DNA of 64,000 bases from assembly GCF_017571495.1 (NCBI RefSeq), contig NZ_JAGETZ010000004.1, positions 1 through 64,000 on the forward strand, read 5' to 3'. Source of the DNA: Hymenobacter negativus. GTDB taxonomy: Bacteria; Bacteroidota; Bacteroidia; Cytophagales; Hymenobacteraceae. The notes beneath the pieces are model-generated. The model was not told the DNA's origin. It did no database searches and was given only the letters and a program-made list of their open reading frames with translations. Of the stretch, positions 34,524-42,944 are shown piece after piece (the stretch's first letter is position 1; every line of letters starts with the position of its first letter). The translations under genes were made by a program, and so were the position numbers.

Positions 34524-37106
34524 CTACTCCACCACCAGGCGCTGGGTGAATTCGCCGCAGCGCACCACGTAGGCACCGGCGGGCAGGCCGCGCAGGTCCA
34601 GCTCAGCATCCGCCGAAGCAGCCGGGGCGGGGTAGCGGCGCACCGTGCGGCCCAGCGCATCGGTGAGGATAAGCGGGAGGCGGGGGGCGCCGGCGGGCAG
34701 CCGCAGCGTAGCCGTGCCGTGCGCCGGGTTGGGAAAGAGCTGCGCGGCAGGGGCGGCTTTAGCAGCGGTGGTACCCAGGGGGGTGTTGGGGTCGTAGATA
34801 GCGAAGTGGACCATGGCCTTGCTGTAGTCGCCGGTGGAGGTGAAGATGCCGCCAGCATAGAGCTTACCGGTTGGTCCAACAGCCAGTTTATTTACCTGGC
34901 CGTTGGTGCTCGTGCCCAAGCTGCTCCAAGCCGTGCCATTCCACTTGCCAACGTAATTGACCGCTGCTCCGCCAGCCTGTGTGAATTGACCACCTGCGTA
35001 CACGTCCCCGTTGCTGGCTACCGCCAGCGCGAGGACATTGTCACCTAATCCGGCGGTGTTAGGCCCCAGGTTGCTCCAGGCTGTACCGTTCCATTTGGCA
35101 ATGCTATTGGCCATCACGCTGCCGGCCTGCGAGAAGTTACCGCCTGCATATACGTCGCCGTTGCCAGCTATGGCCAGTGCATACACCGCGCCGTTGCTCA
35201 CCCCAGTCACCAGTCCCGTGCCCAGGTTGCTCCAGGCGGTACCGTCCCATTTTGCCACGTTGTTGGCCGCTATCCCACCGGCCTGTGTGAAGGTTCCGCC
35301 TACGTACACATCCCCATTGCCGGCTACAACCAGCGCGAGTACCGTGGCGTTTCGTAGTCCGTTGGCCGCGCCCGTGCCCAAGCTGCTCCAAGTGGTTCCG
35401 TTCCACTTGGCCACAGAATAGGCTATTACGTTGTCGGCTTGCGTGAATTGTCCGCCGGCGTACACGTCGCCATTGCTGGCCACCGCCAGGGCCCTGACAC
35501 TAGCGGACATTCCGGTGCCCAGGCTGCTCCAAGTGGTGCCGTTCCACTTGGCTACTGAATAGGCCGACGCTACACCGGCCTGCGTGAAGAGGCCGCCGGC
35601 ATATACGTCCCCATTGCCGGCCACCGCCAGGGCGTAAACATAGCCATTCACCCCGTTGGCGGTGCCCGTGCCCAGGCTGCTCCAGGCCGTGCCGTTCCAC
35701 TTGGCGACGTTGTTGGCCGCTATCCCGCCGACCCGCGCAAAGGTGCCCCCTATGAATGCGTCGCCATTGCTGGCCACCGCTACCGTTAAGACGGTACCGT
35801 CTACTCCGTTGGCAGTACCCGTGTTGAGGGCATTCCAGGCCGAGCCATTCCATTTGCCAATGTAATTGACTTCGACGCCGCCGGTTTGCGGGAATTGTCC
35901 GCCCGCGTACACGTCCCCGTTGCCGGCCACCGCCAACCCATTGACATCACCAGCCACTCCGTTGGCCGCGCCCGTGCCCAGGCTGCTCCAAGTGGTGCCG
36001 TTCCACTTGGCTACCCGGTTGGCCGCCACACTGCCAGCCTGTGTGAAGGTTCCGCCTACGTACACATCCCCATTGCCAGCCACCGCCAAGGCGTAAACGC
36101 TGTTGCTTGTTCCGCTGCCCAAGGCACTCCAAGCAGTACCGTTCCATTTGGCGACTGTTGACACGCCAGTTTGCCAGAATTCCCCGCCCGCATACACGTC
36201 CCCGTTGCCGGCTACGACCAACGCATGGACGGTGCTGTTAAACCAGTTGCCCATGCTGCTCCATGCCGTGCCATTCCACTTGGCTACCCGGTTGGCCGCT
36301 ACGCTGCCAGCCTGCGAGAATAGCCCGCCTATGTACACATCCCCATTGCCCGCCACTGCTAAGGCCTTCACATAATAGTTGGTCCCATTATCGGCGCCGG
36401 TGCCCAAGCTGCTCCACGCCGTGCCGTTCCACTTGGCGATGTAGTTGGCCGCTATTCCGCCGGCCAGCCTAAAATCGCCGCCGGCGTACACGTCCCCACT
36501 GCCGGTCACGGCCAGCGCCAATACGCCGTTGGTGGCCCCGCCAGACATACCTGCTCCCATTCTGCTCCACGCCGTGCCGTTCCACTTCGCTACGTTGGTG
36601 GCCGATACTCCACCCGCCCGCGAGAAGTAGCCACCGGCGTACACGTCCCCGTTGCCAGCCACTGCCAAGGCATAAACCGGGCCGTTTACGCCGTTGGCGG
36701 TGCCCGTGCCTAGGCTGCTCCAGGCCGTGCCGTTCCAGCGGGCTATGCCGCGGGCCGCAATGCTTCCAACAGCCGTAAAATCGCCGCCGATGTAGATAGC
36801 GGCTCCTGCCTGAACCACGGCACGCACTGTCCCATCGGTTCCATTCAGTACCCCAAACCCGTCCTGCCACCGCTCATCCCCCGCCCCCGTGGTCCCGGCC
36901 GGCCGAAACACCGGCCGCCCATCCGGCGCGGTCTGCATCCGGAACTGCCGGGCATCGAAGGAGCCGTTGGCGCCGGGGCGCAGCGTGCCGTCGGGGTTGA
37001 GGGCCTCGGCCAGGGGGCGACCCGTAGCAGGGGGCGGTGCCGTGGCCAGCGCTGGCGTGTTCAGGCCCAGCAGCAAGACCAGGGCATAGAGGAAGAATCG
37101 GGTCAT
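34524..37106 (-). CDS. Secreted 14-unit propeller-repeat protein with T9SS tail (array gene 3)
   Basis: An 860-residue paralogue. Signal MTRFFLYALVLLLGLNTPALA, leader EALNPDGTLRPGANGSF and FRPAGTTGAGDERW, 14 repeat units, T9SS type-A tail. Its units favour AGNGDVYAGG, a spelling that differs from gene 1 (GEVYVGG), so units resemble each other more within a gene than between genes. Unit 5 is short (GEFWQTGVSTVAKWNG). The tail (GRTVRRYPAPAASADAELDL, PAGAYVVRCGE) is nearly identical to that of gene 1. It follows gene 4 by 57 bp with no terminator and is itself followed by one. Confidence 0.85.
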   Translation of the reverse strand: MTRFFLYALVLLLGLNTPALATAPPPATGRPLAEALNPDGTLRPGANGSFDARQFRMQTAPDGRPVFRPAGTTGAGDERWQDGFGVLNGTDGTVRAVVQAGAAIYIGGDFTAVGSIAARGIARWNGTAWSSLGTGTANGVNGPVYALAVAGNGDVYAGGYFSRAGGVSATNVAKWNGTAWSRMGAGMSGGATNGVLALAVTGSGDVYAGGDFRLAGGIAANYIAKWNGTAWSSLGTGADNGTNYYVKALAVAGNGDVYIGGLFSQAGSVAANRVAKWNGTAWSSMGNWFNSTVHALVVAGNGDVYAGGEFWQTGVSTVAKWNGTAWSALGSGTSNSVYALAVAGNGDVYVGGTFTQAGSVAANRVAKWNGTTWSSLGTGAANGVAGDVNGLAVAGNGDVYAGGQFPQTGGVEVNYIGKWNGSAWNALNTGTANGVDGTVLTVAVASNGDAFIGGTFARVGGIAANNVAKWNGTAWSSLGTGTANGVNGYVYALAVAGNGDVYAGGLFTQAGVASAYSVAKWNGTTWSSLGTGMSASVRALAVASNGDVYAGGQFTQADNVIAYSVAKWNGTTWSSLGTGAANGLRNATVLALVVAGNGDVYVGGTFTQAGGIAANNVAKWDGTAWSNLGTGLVTGVSNGAVYALAIAGNGDVYAGGNFSQAGSVMANSIAKWNGTAWSNLGPNTAGLGDNVLALAVASNGDVYAGGQFTQAGGAAVNYVGKWNGTAWSSLGTSTNGQVNKLAVGPTGKLYAGGIFTSTGDYSKAMVHFAIYDPNTPLGTTAAKAAPAAQLFPNPAHGTATLRLPAGAPRLPLILTDALGRTVRRYPAPAASADAELDLRGLPAGAYVVRCGEFTQRLVVE

Positions 37107-37163
37107 GGAAAGAGGTATTGGAGATATTTTACTTAAATGAGCGCAACAGAACTGCCAGCGCCT

Positions 37164-39836
37164 CTACTCCACCACCAGGCGCTGTGTGAGCTCGCCGCAA
37201 CGCACCACGTAGGTGCCGGCGGGCAGGCCGCGCAGGTCCAGCTCGGCCTCGGCGGTGGCCGGGGCGGGGTAGCGGCGCACTACCCGGCCCAACGCGTCGC
37301 TCAGCGTCAGGGGCTGGCGGGGGGCGCCGGCGGGCAGGCGCAGCGTGGCCGTGCCGTGGGCCGGGTTGGGGAAGAGCTGCGCGACGGGAATGGCTTTGGC
37401 GGCAGCCGTGGCCAGCGGCGCGGCGGGGTCGTAGATGCCGAAATTGGCCATCACTCTGCTGCCGTCGCCGGTAGTGGAGAAAGCGCCGCCCATACACAAT
37501 TTGCCAGTTGGGCCAAAACTCATTGCCAGAACATTTAGGTTAGTGCTGGTACCAAGGTTGCTCCAATCCGTACCATTCCATCGCCCCACGTAGTTGACGG
37601 CGGTTGTACCAGACAGGTTGAAGATGCCGCCCGCATACAAATCCCCGTTGGCAGCTATGGCTAGTGTAGCGACGTAATTATTGACAAAACCTACATTTCC
37701 GGCGAAGCCTCCCCCCAAAGCACTCCAAACTGTGCCATTCCACTTGGCTATGAGGTTGGCAGAAATACCGCCGGCCTGGGTGAAACCACCGCCTACATAA
37801 ACATCGCCGTTGCTCGCAAGAGCAATAGCGTACACACTGGCTGCGTAATTGGTGATGCCATTGGCCGGGCCGGTGCCCAATGAATTCCAAGCCGTACCAT
37901 TCCACTTTGCTATTCGATTGGCAGTTATCCCGCCAACCTGAGTGAAGTTTCCGCCTATATACACATCTCCGTTGCCAGCAATAGCCAGGGCTTGAACGGA
38001 ACCATCCATACTGCTGCCAACGGTACCTGTACCCACGGCACCCCAAGCTGTTCCGGCCCAATGAGCTACCCCGCGAATTACGGTTGAGCCAAGGCGGAAG
38101 TTAAAATCGCCACCGGCATACACGTCGCCGTTGCTCGCCACCGCCACCGCATGCACATCACCATTCAAGCCAGTAGTAGTGCCCGTGTTCATGCTGCTCC
38201 AAACGGTTCCGTTCCACTTGGCCACGTTATTCGCCGTGATTCCACCGGCTTCCGCAAAAGAGCCTCCTACATACACGTCGCCGTTACTGGCGATGGCCAA
38301 CGAATAGACGGAAGAGATGTTGCCATTGGCAGAACCAACTCCATTGGCGCTGCCCGTACCGAGCGAACTCCACGCAACGCCATCCCACCGGGCTACATAA
38401 TTTGCTAGCACCCCGCCCACTTGTTTAAAGCTCCCGCCTATGTACACATTGCCATTGGTCGCCACGGCCACCGCATACACCGGGCTGCTCACTCCGTTCC
38501 CGGCACCGAGGCCGTTCCAAGCGGTGCCATTCCACCGCATCACGTTGGTAAAGGGAAATCCGCCTATCTGGTTGAATGCCCCGCCAGTGTATAAATCGCC
38601 GTTGGCGGCTACCGCCAAGCCAAAGCAGTAGCTGGTGATGATGCGCGAGCCCAACGCGCTCCAGGCCGTGCCGTTCCATTTAGCAACGTTATAGGCAGTT
38701 ACCATTCCGGCCTGGTTAAACTGACCACCTACATATAAATCGCCATTGGCGGCAATAGATAATGCAAAAGTAGCTCCTCCCCCCATCGCCAAGCTGCTCC
38801 AGGAAGCACCATCCCATTTGAATACACTACTGAGCGCCAATCCACTAGCGGAACTAGCCTGTGCGCCCACGTACACATCGCCATTACCAGCAATGGCTAA
38901 CGCATAAACTTGGTCAACCGGGCTGGTAGCGCTTGTACCCAAAGCGCTCCAAGTAGTACCGTTCCATTTAGCGATGCCGCTAGCGGAAGTAGCCCCAGCG
39001 AAAGTGAAGAATCCTCCTACATACAAATCCCCGTTAGCGGCTGTAGCCAATGCATTGACTGTACTGCTTACGCCTTGATTTATACCTGTTCCCAAAGCGC
39101 TCCAAGCCGTACCATTCCACTTGGCAATGTTACTAGCTGATACTCCAGTCTGAAGAGACCCGCCTGTGTGACTAAAATATCCACCCACATATACGTCTCC
39201 ATTGCTGGCCACGGTCAGTGCCTTTACGTCAGCACTCACCCCGTTGCTTGTGCTAGTGCCCAATGCGCTCCATGTAGTACCATTCCATTTGGCTACATTG
39301 TTAGCCAATACTCCACCAGCCTGGGTGAAATGGCCACCTGCATACAAGTCCCCATTAGGAGCTACGGCCAAAGCGAAAACCACGCTGTTGGCCCCGGTTA
39401 CTCCCGAACTTAGATTAGCCCAGGAACTACCATTCCACCGAGCGACCCGGCTAGCAGCGGCAGAGCCTACCACCGAGAAATTGCCACCGATGTAAATATC
39501 ATTGCCGGCCCGCACGACGACGCGCACGTCGGTATCGGTACCGGTGGGGTGGCCAAACCCATCGGCCCACCGCTCATCCCCCGCCCCCGTAGTACCAGCC
39601 GGCCGAAACACCGGCCGCCCATCCGGCGCGGTGCCCATCCGGAACTGCCGGGCATCGAAGGAGCCGTTGGCACCGGGCCGCAGGGTGCCGTCGGGGTTGA
39701 GGGCTTCGGCCAGGGGGCGGCCGGTGGTGGGTGGCGGGGTGGTGGCGTGGGCCGGGGCACCTAGCCAGAGGGCCAGCAATAGGGCCGCCAGCAGGCGGGT
39801 CAGTGGGGTAGAATGGAAATGAGTAAGTGTGCGCAT
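37164..39836 (-). CDS. Secreted 14-unit propeller-repeat protein with T9SS tail (array gene 4, promoter-proximal)
   Basis: An 890-residue paralogue, first in transcription order. The start at 39836 gives a signal region (LTRLLAALLLALWLGAPAHA); the frame continues to 39881 without a better start. Leader EALNPDGTLRPGANGSF and FRPAGTTGAGDERW, then 14 units and a T9SS type-A tail. Its units are the most divergent of the array (unit 3 inserts SLQTGVSASN, unit 5 has VGAQASSASGLALSSVFKW, unit 10 has HWAGTAWGAV), suggesting an older copy or less gene conversion. The upstream 200 bp is A/T-rich and shared with a divergent XRE gene. Confidence 0.85.
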   Translation of the reverse strand: MRTLTHFHSTPLTRLLAALLLALWLGAPAHATTPPPTTGRPLAEALNPDGTLRPGANGSFDARQFRMGTAPDGRPVFRPAGTTGAGDERWADGFGHPTGTDTDVRVVVRAGNDIYIGGNFSVVGSAAASRVARWNGSSWANLSSGVTGANSVVFALAVAPNGDLYAGGHFTQAGGVLANNVAKWNGTTWSALGTSTSNGVSADVKALTVASNGDVYVGGYFSHTGGSLQTGVSASNIAKWNGTAWSALGTGINQGVSSTVNALATAANGDLYVGGFFTFAGATSASGIAKWNGTTWSALGTSATSPVDQVYALAIAGNGDVYVGAQASSASGLALSSVFKWDGASWSSLAMGGGATFALSIAANGDLYVGGQFNQAGMVTAYNVAKWNGTAWSALGSRIITSYCFGLAVAANGDLYTGGAFNQIGGFPFTNVMRWNGTAWNGLGAGNGVSSPVYAVAVATNGNVYIGGSFKQVGGVLANYVARWDGVAWSSLGTGSANGVGSANGNISSVYSLAIASNGDVYVGGSFAEAGGITANNVAKWNGTVWSSMNTGTTTGLNGDVHAVAVASNGDVYAGGDFNFRLGSTVIRGVAHWAGTAWGAVGTGTVGSSMDGSVQALAIAGNGDVYIGGNFTQVGGITANRIAKWNGTAWNSLGTGPANGITNYAASVYAIALASNGDVYVGGGFTQAGGISANLIAKWNGTVWSALGGGFAGNVGFVNNYVATLAIAANGDLYAGGIFNLSGTTAVNYVGRWNGTDWSNLGTSTNLNVLAMSFGPTGKLCMGGAFSTTGDGSRVMANFGIYDPAAPLATAAAKAIPVAQLFPNPAHGTATLRLPAGAPRQPLTLSDALGRVVRRYPAPATAEAELDLRGLPAGTYVVRCGELTQRLVVE

Positions 39837-39865
39837 CTGAAAAAGCAAAAATGAAAATATGTGGC

Positions 39866-39873
39866 TAAAGATA
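39866..39873 (-). promoter_or_regulatory. Possible -7 box of the repeat-protein array
   Basis: Minus-strand TATCTTTA differs from TAnnTTTG only in the last base and lies 29 bp upstream of array gene 4. No TTG was found at the usual spacing. Confidence 0.3.
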
Positions 39874-39901
39874 AAGAGCAAGTAGCACGGGCTTTCGGGT
39901 T

Positions 39902-39979
39902 GTTATTAAAACGAAGAGGAACTAGAAATTAATAACACACACTGGTTATTAATTTTCAACCCCTGCGCAGGTTAATAAC
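39902..39979. promoter_or_regulatory. Cluster of TTATTAA motifs between the array and the XRE gene
   Basis: GTTATTAAA at 39902-39910, an inverted pair ATTAATAAC (39928-39936) and GTTATTAAT (39945-39953) with an 8-bp spacer, and the near-palindrome GTTAATAAC (39971-39979). Four related sites in 78 bp of otherwise GC-rich DNA suggest a multi-site operator. Confidence 0.45.
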
Positions 39980-40045
39980 AAACCCTCTCTACCTTACCAA
40001 CTCATTTTAAGCCAGGCACCAGGGTCAGGGTGCTATCCCTACTGC

Positions 40046-40627
40046 ATGATTTCTATTGTTTCGCCGAATAATACGGGGCTGCTGGCCGAAATGCGGGCCT
40101 ACTTCGGCCTGTCGCAAGCCGACATGGCCCGCCTGCTGGGCCTGCTGCAAGTGCAGGTAGCCCAAGCCGAAACCGGCGTGCGCCTGCTGCCCGCCCACGC
40201 CATACCGCGCCTCCAGGCCATTCGGGCGGCCAGCCAGGCCCCGCCTACGTCCCTGCCGCCGCCCGACTTGCAGCCCCTGCGCCACCGCCTGCTCCAGTGC
40301 CAGGCCCAGGCCCTGCGCGGGCAGCTGCGCCTCACCTACGACCTGCCGGCCCGCGCCGCCGCTGCCCGCGCTCGCCTGGGAGCGGCCCAGGCCCTGCCCG
40401 CCACGCTGGCCACCGTCGAAGCCGAGGAGCCGCCCCTGCCGCCCCGTACCCGCGAAGACCAGCAGGTGCAGCTCACGCGGCTGCTCAACGGGGCCCGCGC
40501 CGAATGGGACGAGCGCAGCGGCCCCGTGCCCACGGCCCTGCTCCGCGCCCGGCTGGCCGGCTTGCGCGCCGAGGCGGATGTATTGGCCGATGAACTAGCC
40601 AAAATAGCCGTCGAATATGCTGCTTAA
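40046..40627 (+). CDS. XRE-like helix-turn-helix protein
   Basis: A 193-residue protein. Residues about 12-55 form an XRE-type helix-turn-helix (LLAEMRAYFGLSQADMARLLGLLQVQVAQAETGVRLLP). The rest is a long, Ala/Arg/Leu-rich helical region with a Pro-rich linker (SLPPPDLQPLRHRL... LRAEADVLADELAKIAVEYAA), probably a coiled coil for oligomerisation. It is transcribed away from the repeat-protein array across the TTATTAA cluster, so it is a reasonable candidate for its regulator, though this is only positional inference. The 40676 gene follows 48 bp later. Confidence 0.7.
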   Translation: MISIVSPNNTGLLAEMRAYFGLSQADMARLLGLLQVQVAQAETGVRLLPAHAIPRLQAIRAASQAPPTSLPPPDLQPLRHRLLQCQAQALRGQLRLTYDLPARAAAARARLGAAQALPATLATVEAEEPPLPPRTREDQQVQLTRLLNGARAEWDERSGPVPTALLRARLAGLRAEADVLADELAKIAVEYAA

Positions 40628-40675
40628 AAAAATTCATATACCTTGCTTCTTCACTAGTCAACCCCCCTTTTACTT

Positions 40676-41095
40676 ATGGCCGGAACCTATTCCCTCACCG
40701 CGCTCGAAACCAAGGCCGATTGCGCCGCAGTGCTTGTGCCGATGCGCCTGCGCCGCGACGAAGCGGCAGCCGACGTGAGCGCCCTGGCGTTCACGTTACA
40801 GACCTACGGCGACCCCGTTGCCCGCAAGGCCGAAATCACCCGGCTCAACACCAAGGTCACTACTGCGCAAGCCGACCTGCTCACCCTGCCCGAAGGCAAG
40901 GAGAAGCGCGACACCGAAGACGACATGGGCACCTTCATCCGTCGCCGCAACCAGCTCGTGAACCAAAGCGAAACCCACGGCAGCGACGACAAAATCGTGC
41001 TCGAGTTCAAGCTCGAAATGGCCCGCCAAACCAGCGCCGAAGCCACCGCCCTGGTCGCGGCCATTGAGGCCCTGGAGCCTGGGCTGCCCAACTAG
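40676..41095 (+). CDS. Hypothetical coiled-coil protein paired with the XRE gene
   Basis: A 139-residue, charged, helical protein with no signal peptide or membrane segment. Helices (ETKADCAAVLVPMRLRRDEAAADVSALAF; RKAEITRLNTKVTTAQADLLTL; MGTFIRRRNQLVNQSETHG) suggest a helical bundle or coiled coil. No family recognised. It is likely co-transcribed with the XRE gene and followed by a good terminator. Confidence 0.6.
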   Translation: MAGTYSLTALETKADCAAVLVPMRLRRDEAAADVSALAFTLQTYGDPVARKAEITRLNTKVTTAQADLLTLPEGKEKRDTEDDMGTFIRRRNQLVNQSETHGSDDKIVLEFKLEMARQTSAEATALVAAIEALEPGLPN

Positions 41096-41115
41096 GGCGG
41101 CAGGCGCTTGCCAGT

Positions 41116-41152
41116 AAAACGCCCCGGCTGCTTTGTGCGGCCGGGGCGTTTT
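41116..41152 (+). terminator. Terminator of the XRE/coiled-coil pair
   Basis: AAAACGCCCCGGC pairs with GCCGGGGCGTTTT across an 11-base loop, 20 bp after the stop. Confidence 0.8.
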
Positions 41153-41228
41153 CGTGGTAGGATGTTTACCCATTTGCTTCCAGGCACAGGCAGGCCCCCG
41201 TGCACGTGAGGCAGCGCAACGGGCCGCG

Positions 41229-41720
41229 TTAGGCAAAGCAATAGGCCAGGTTATCAGCAGCGAGGTCGGCCGTTTTGCGAAAACCCAACCGTTCGAGCAG
41301 GTTGATGGCCGCGCCGTTCTGCCGGGTGGTAATGGCGGTTATTTGGGTCAGGTGCATGGTGCGCAAGCCGAACCCGATGGCCAGCTTTATTGCCTCGCTC
41401 ATCAGGCCCTGGCCCCGGTAGGCGGGTTTTAGCACGCAGCCCAGCTCACCAATTCCGTGGGCAAAGCCCCCGTGGAAACTTACCGTGCCGACCACCTCCG
41501 CCGTTGCGGTGCGGACAATAACCCACTGGATGCCGGAGCCAGCCTGGTAGTCGGCGCTGATTTTTTCTTCCATTTCCGCCGCCTCCGCCAAATCGCGGGC
41601 CGGGCGGGCATCATAGAAGGTAATTTCAAACAGGCTGGACGCATCCGCCGACGAAACCTGGCGCAGGGTCACAACGCCTGAGGTTAGCTCCGGAAAGCGC
41701 GGAAAGGGAGGAAGGTTCAT
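41229..41720 (-). CDS. GNAT acetyltransferase, RimJ/RimL-like
   Basis: A 163-residue protein of the GNAT_3 (RimJ/RimL) type. It has LTSGVVTLRQVSSADASSLFEI at the N-terminus, VVGTVSFHGGFAHGIGELGCVLKPAYRGQGLMSEAIKLAIGFG with the acetyl-CoA loop (R-G-Q-G), and a C-terminal NGAAINLLERLGFRKTADL. Such proteins acetylate ribosomal-protein N-termini or small molecules. The ATG at 41720 is chosen because the family begins there; sequence further upstream is antisense to the next gene. It follows the kinase-like gene by 29 bp. Confidence 0.82.
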   Translation of the reverse strand: MNLPPFPRFPELTSGVVTLRQVSSADASSLFEITFYDARPARDLAEAAEMEEKISADYQAGSGIQWVIVRTATAEVVGTVSFHGGFAHGIGELGCVLKPAYRGQGLMSEAIKLAIGFGLRTMHLTQITAITTRQNGAAINLLERLGFRKTADLAADNLAYCFA

Positions 41721-41749
41721 CGGTTGGTAATTACGTAATGCTATTGCCC

Positions 41750-42793
41750 CTACCCGCCGTGGCGAAACGCACCGTTGGCGCCCAGCATCTGCCACAGGTT
41801 CTGGCGCACCACGTCGCCCATCGAGTCGCACTTGTCGAAGGCCGTGGTGCGGTGGTAGCGGTTGAGCTCGGCCTTGAGCTGGGCTACTTTTTCGGGTGGG
41901 GCCAGGTCGTGCTGGCGCATCACGTCCAGCAGGTCGCGCAGGCGGTGGCGCTCGGCGCGGGCGCGGCGGGCCATGAGGGCGCGCTCCTCGGTCTGGTACT
42001 GCCGAATGGCTTCGGGCTTGAGGTGGCGGGCGCACATGGCCACCACGGCCGCGTTGTCCTTGAAAAACTGGGGCAGGTACATCACCCGGCGGCCCTCGTA
42101 GCTCTGCTGGTCGAAGTCGATGGCCTTGACGCGGTACTGCTCGTTTTCGAAGTCGGGCGTCACGGCGATGACGTAGTTGTAGGCCCGCATATCGCCGAGC
42201 AGCCGCACGAAGCAGCGCTCGTTAAACTTTACAAACTCCTTGGCAATGCGCACCTGGTTGAGGTGGGGCAGGCTGAGGTGGTGCCGGATGTAGTCGTCGC
42301 CGGGAATGCCCACAATGTGCTCCTCAATCAGCGTGTCGCCGCTCACCAGAAAGTTCATGGAGTTGGGCGAGAGCAGGTGCTCCAGCTCCAGGCCGTAGAG
42401 GCGCGAGGCATCGGCCTGCTTCACGTAGAAGTAGTCGTAGTTGTCGTTGAGCTGGTTCACGATGCGCACCCGAAACGGCCGCGAGTTGCCAAACTCGCAG
42501 TAATCCACCCGGTCGGCCACCAGGTGCTTCGAGAACGACAGGTCGCCGGCCGTTTTCAGCAGCGCATACACCTCGGTGAGGCCCTGGCTGAGCTCGCGCA
42601 GCGTCTGGGGCTCGAAGAACACCGTTTGCCACAGCGTGTCCTTCCCCGCCCGGTCCAGCAGCGGAAACGAGCCCGTGAACTGCCGCAAATCGGCGTAGGT
42701 GACGGGCAGCTGGGTTTCGCGGTCGTAGGCGCGCAGGTACTGGCGCAGGCCGGGCGTGATGGGGTACGGCGGCTTCTTGCGGGAGATATCCAT
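41750..42793 (-). CDS. Kinase-fold-like protein of unknown function
   Basis: A 347-residue cytoplasmic protein I cannot place in a named family. It has a late pair of motifs reminiscent of aminoglycoside-phosphotransferase/choline-kinase enzymes: D201-x4-N206 (LLGDMRAYNY) followed by D226-F-D228 (VKAIDFDQQ). In those enzymes these are the catalytic Asp-Asn and Mg-binding DFD. An upstream YFYVKQAD strand could supply the ATP lysine, and LIEEHIVGIPGDDY would be the hinge region. If correct it phosphorylates an unknown substrate. The C-terminal third is helical and charged. The antisense frame here is slightly longer but compositionally unnatural. Confidence 0.6.
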   Translation of the reverse strand: MDISRKKPPYPITPGLRQYLRAYDRETQLPVTYADLRQFTGSFPLLDRAGKDTLWQTVFFEPQTLRELSQGLTEVYALLKTAGDLSFSKHLVADRVDYCEFGNSRPFRVRIVNQLNDNYDYFYVKQADASRLYGLELEHLLSPNSMNFLVSGDTLIEEHIVGIPGDDYIRHHLSLPHLNQVRIAKEFVKFNERCFVRLLGDMRAYNYVIAVTPDFENEQYRVKAIDFDQQSYEGRRVMYLPQFFKDNAAVVAMCARHLKPEAIRQYQTEERALMARRARAERHRLRDLLDVMRQHDLAPPEKVAQLKAELNRYHRTTAFDKCDSMGDVVRQNLWQMLGANGAFRHGG

Positions 42794-42823
42794 TGTGGGA
42801 TTGGGTAGTCAGGAAAAAAAAGA

Positions 42824-42928
42824 AACGTCATGCCGAGCGCAGCGAAGCATCTTGCCCGCCACCACTAATCCCAATCAAAAGATTTAGTAGTGGCGGGCAA
42901 GATGCTTCGCTGCGCTCGGCATGACGTT
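42824..42928. repeat. Long palindromic repeat element
   Basis: Arms of about 45 bp, starting AACGTCATGCCGAGCGCAGC and identical for the first 39 bp, enclose a short loop. It carries the same CGTCATGC-GAGCGCAG-CGAAGCATCT core as the 13479/13926 repeats. It fills the gap between the kinase-like and acyl-CoA-binding genes. Confidence 0.8.
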
Positions 42929-42944
42929 CATACGGCGCGGCACC

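Noticed and set aside
29410-39822. Many long plus-strand frames antisense to the repeat-protein array, with periodic proline/threonine-rich sequence
   Set aside because: They mirror the repeat period of the minus-strand genes, change frame between units, and lack signal peptides or domains; they are shadows of a GC-rich repeat.
41738-42808. 356-residue plus-strand frame, longer than the minus-strand gene at 41750-42793
   Set aside because: Composition is dominated by Val, Ala, His, Gln and Leu as in antisense translations of GC-rich genes. The minus-strand protein has balanced composition and kinase-like motifs.
42824-42928. CRISPR-like palindromic repeats considered at the interspersed elements
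   Set aside because: Copies are dispersed, not arrayed with regular spacers, and no cas gene is present.
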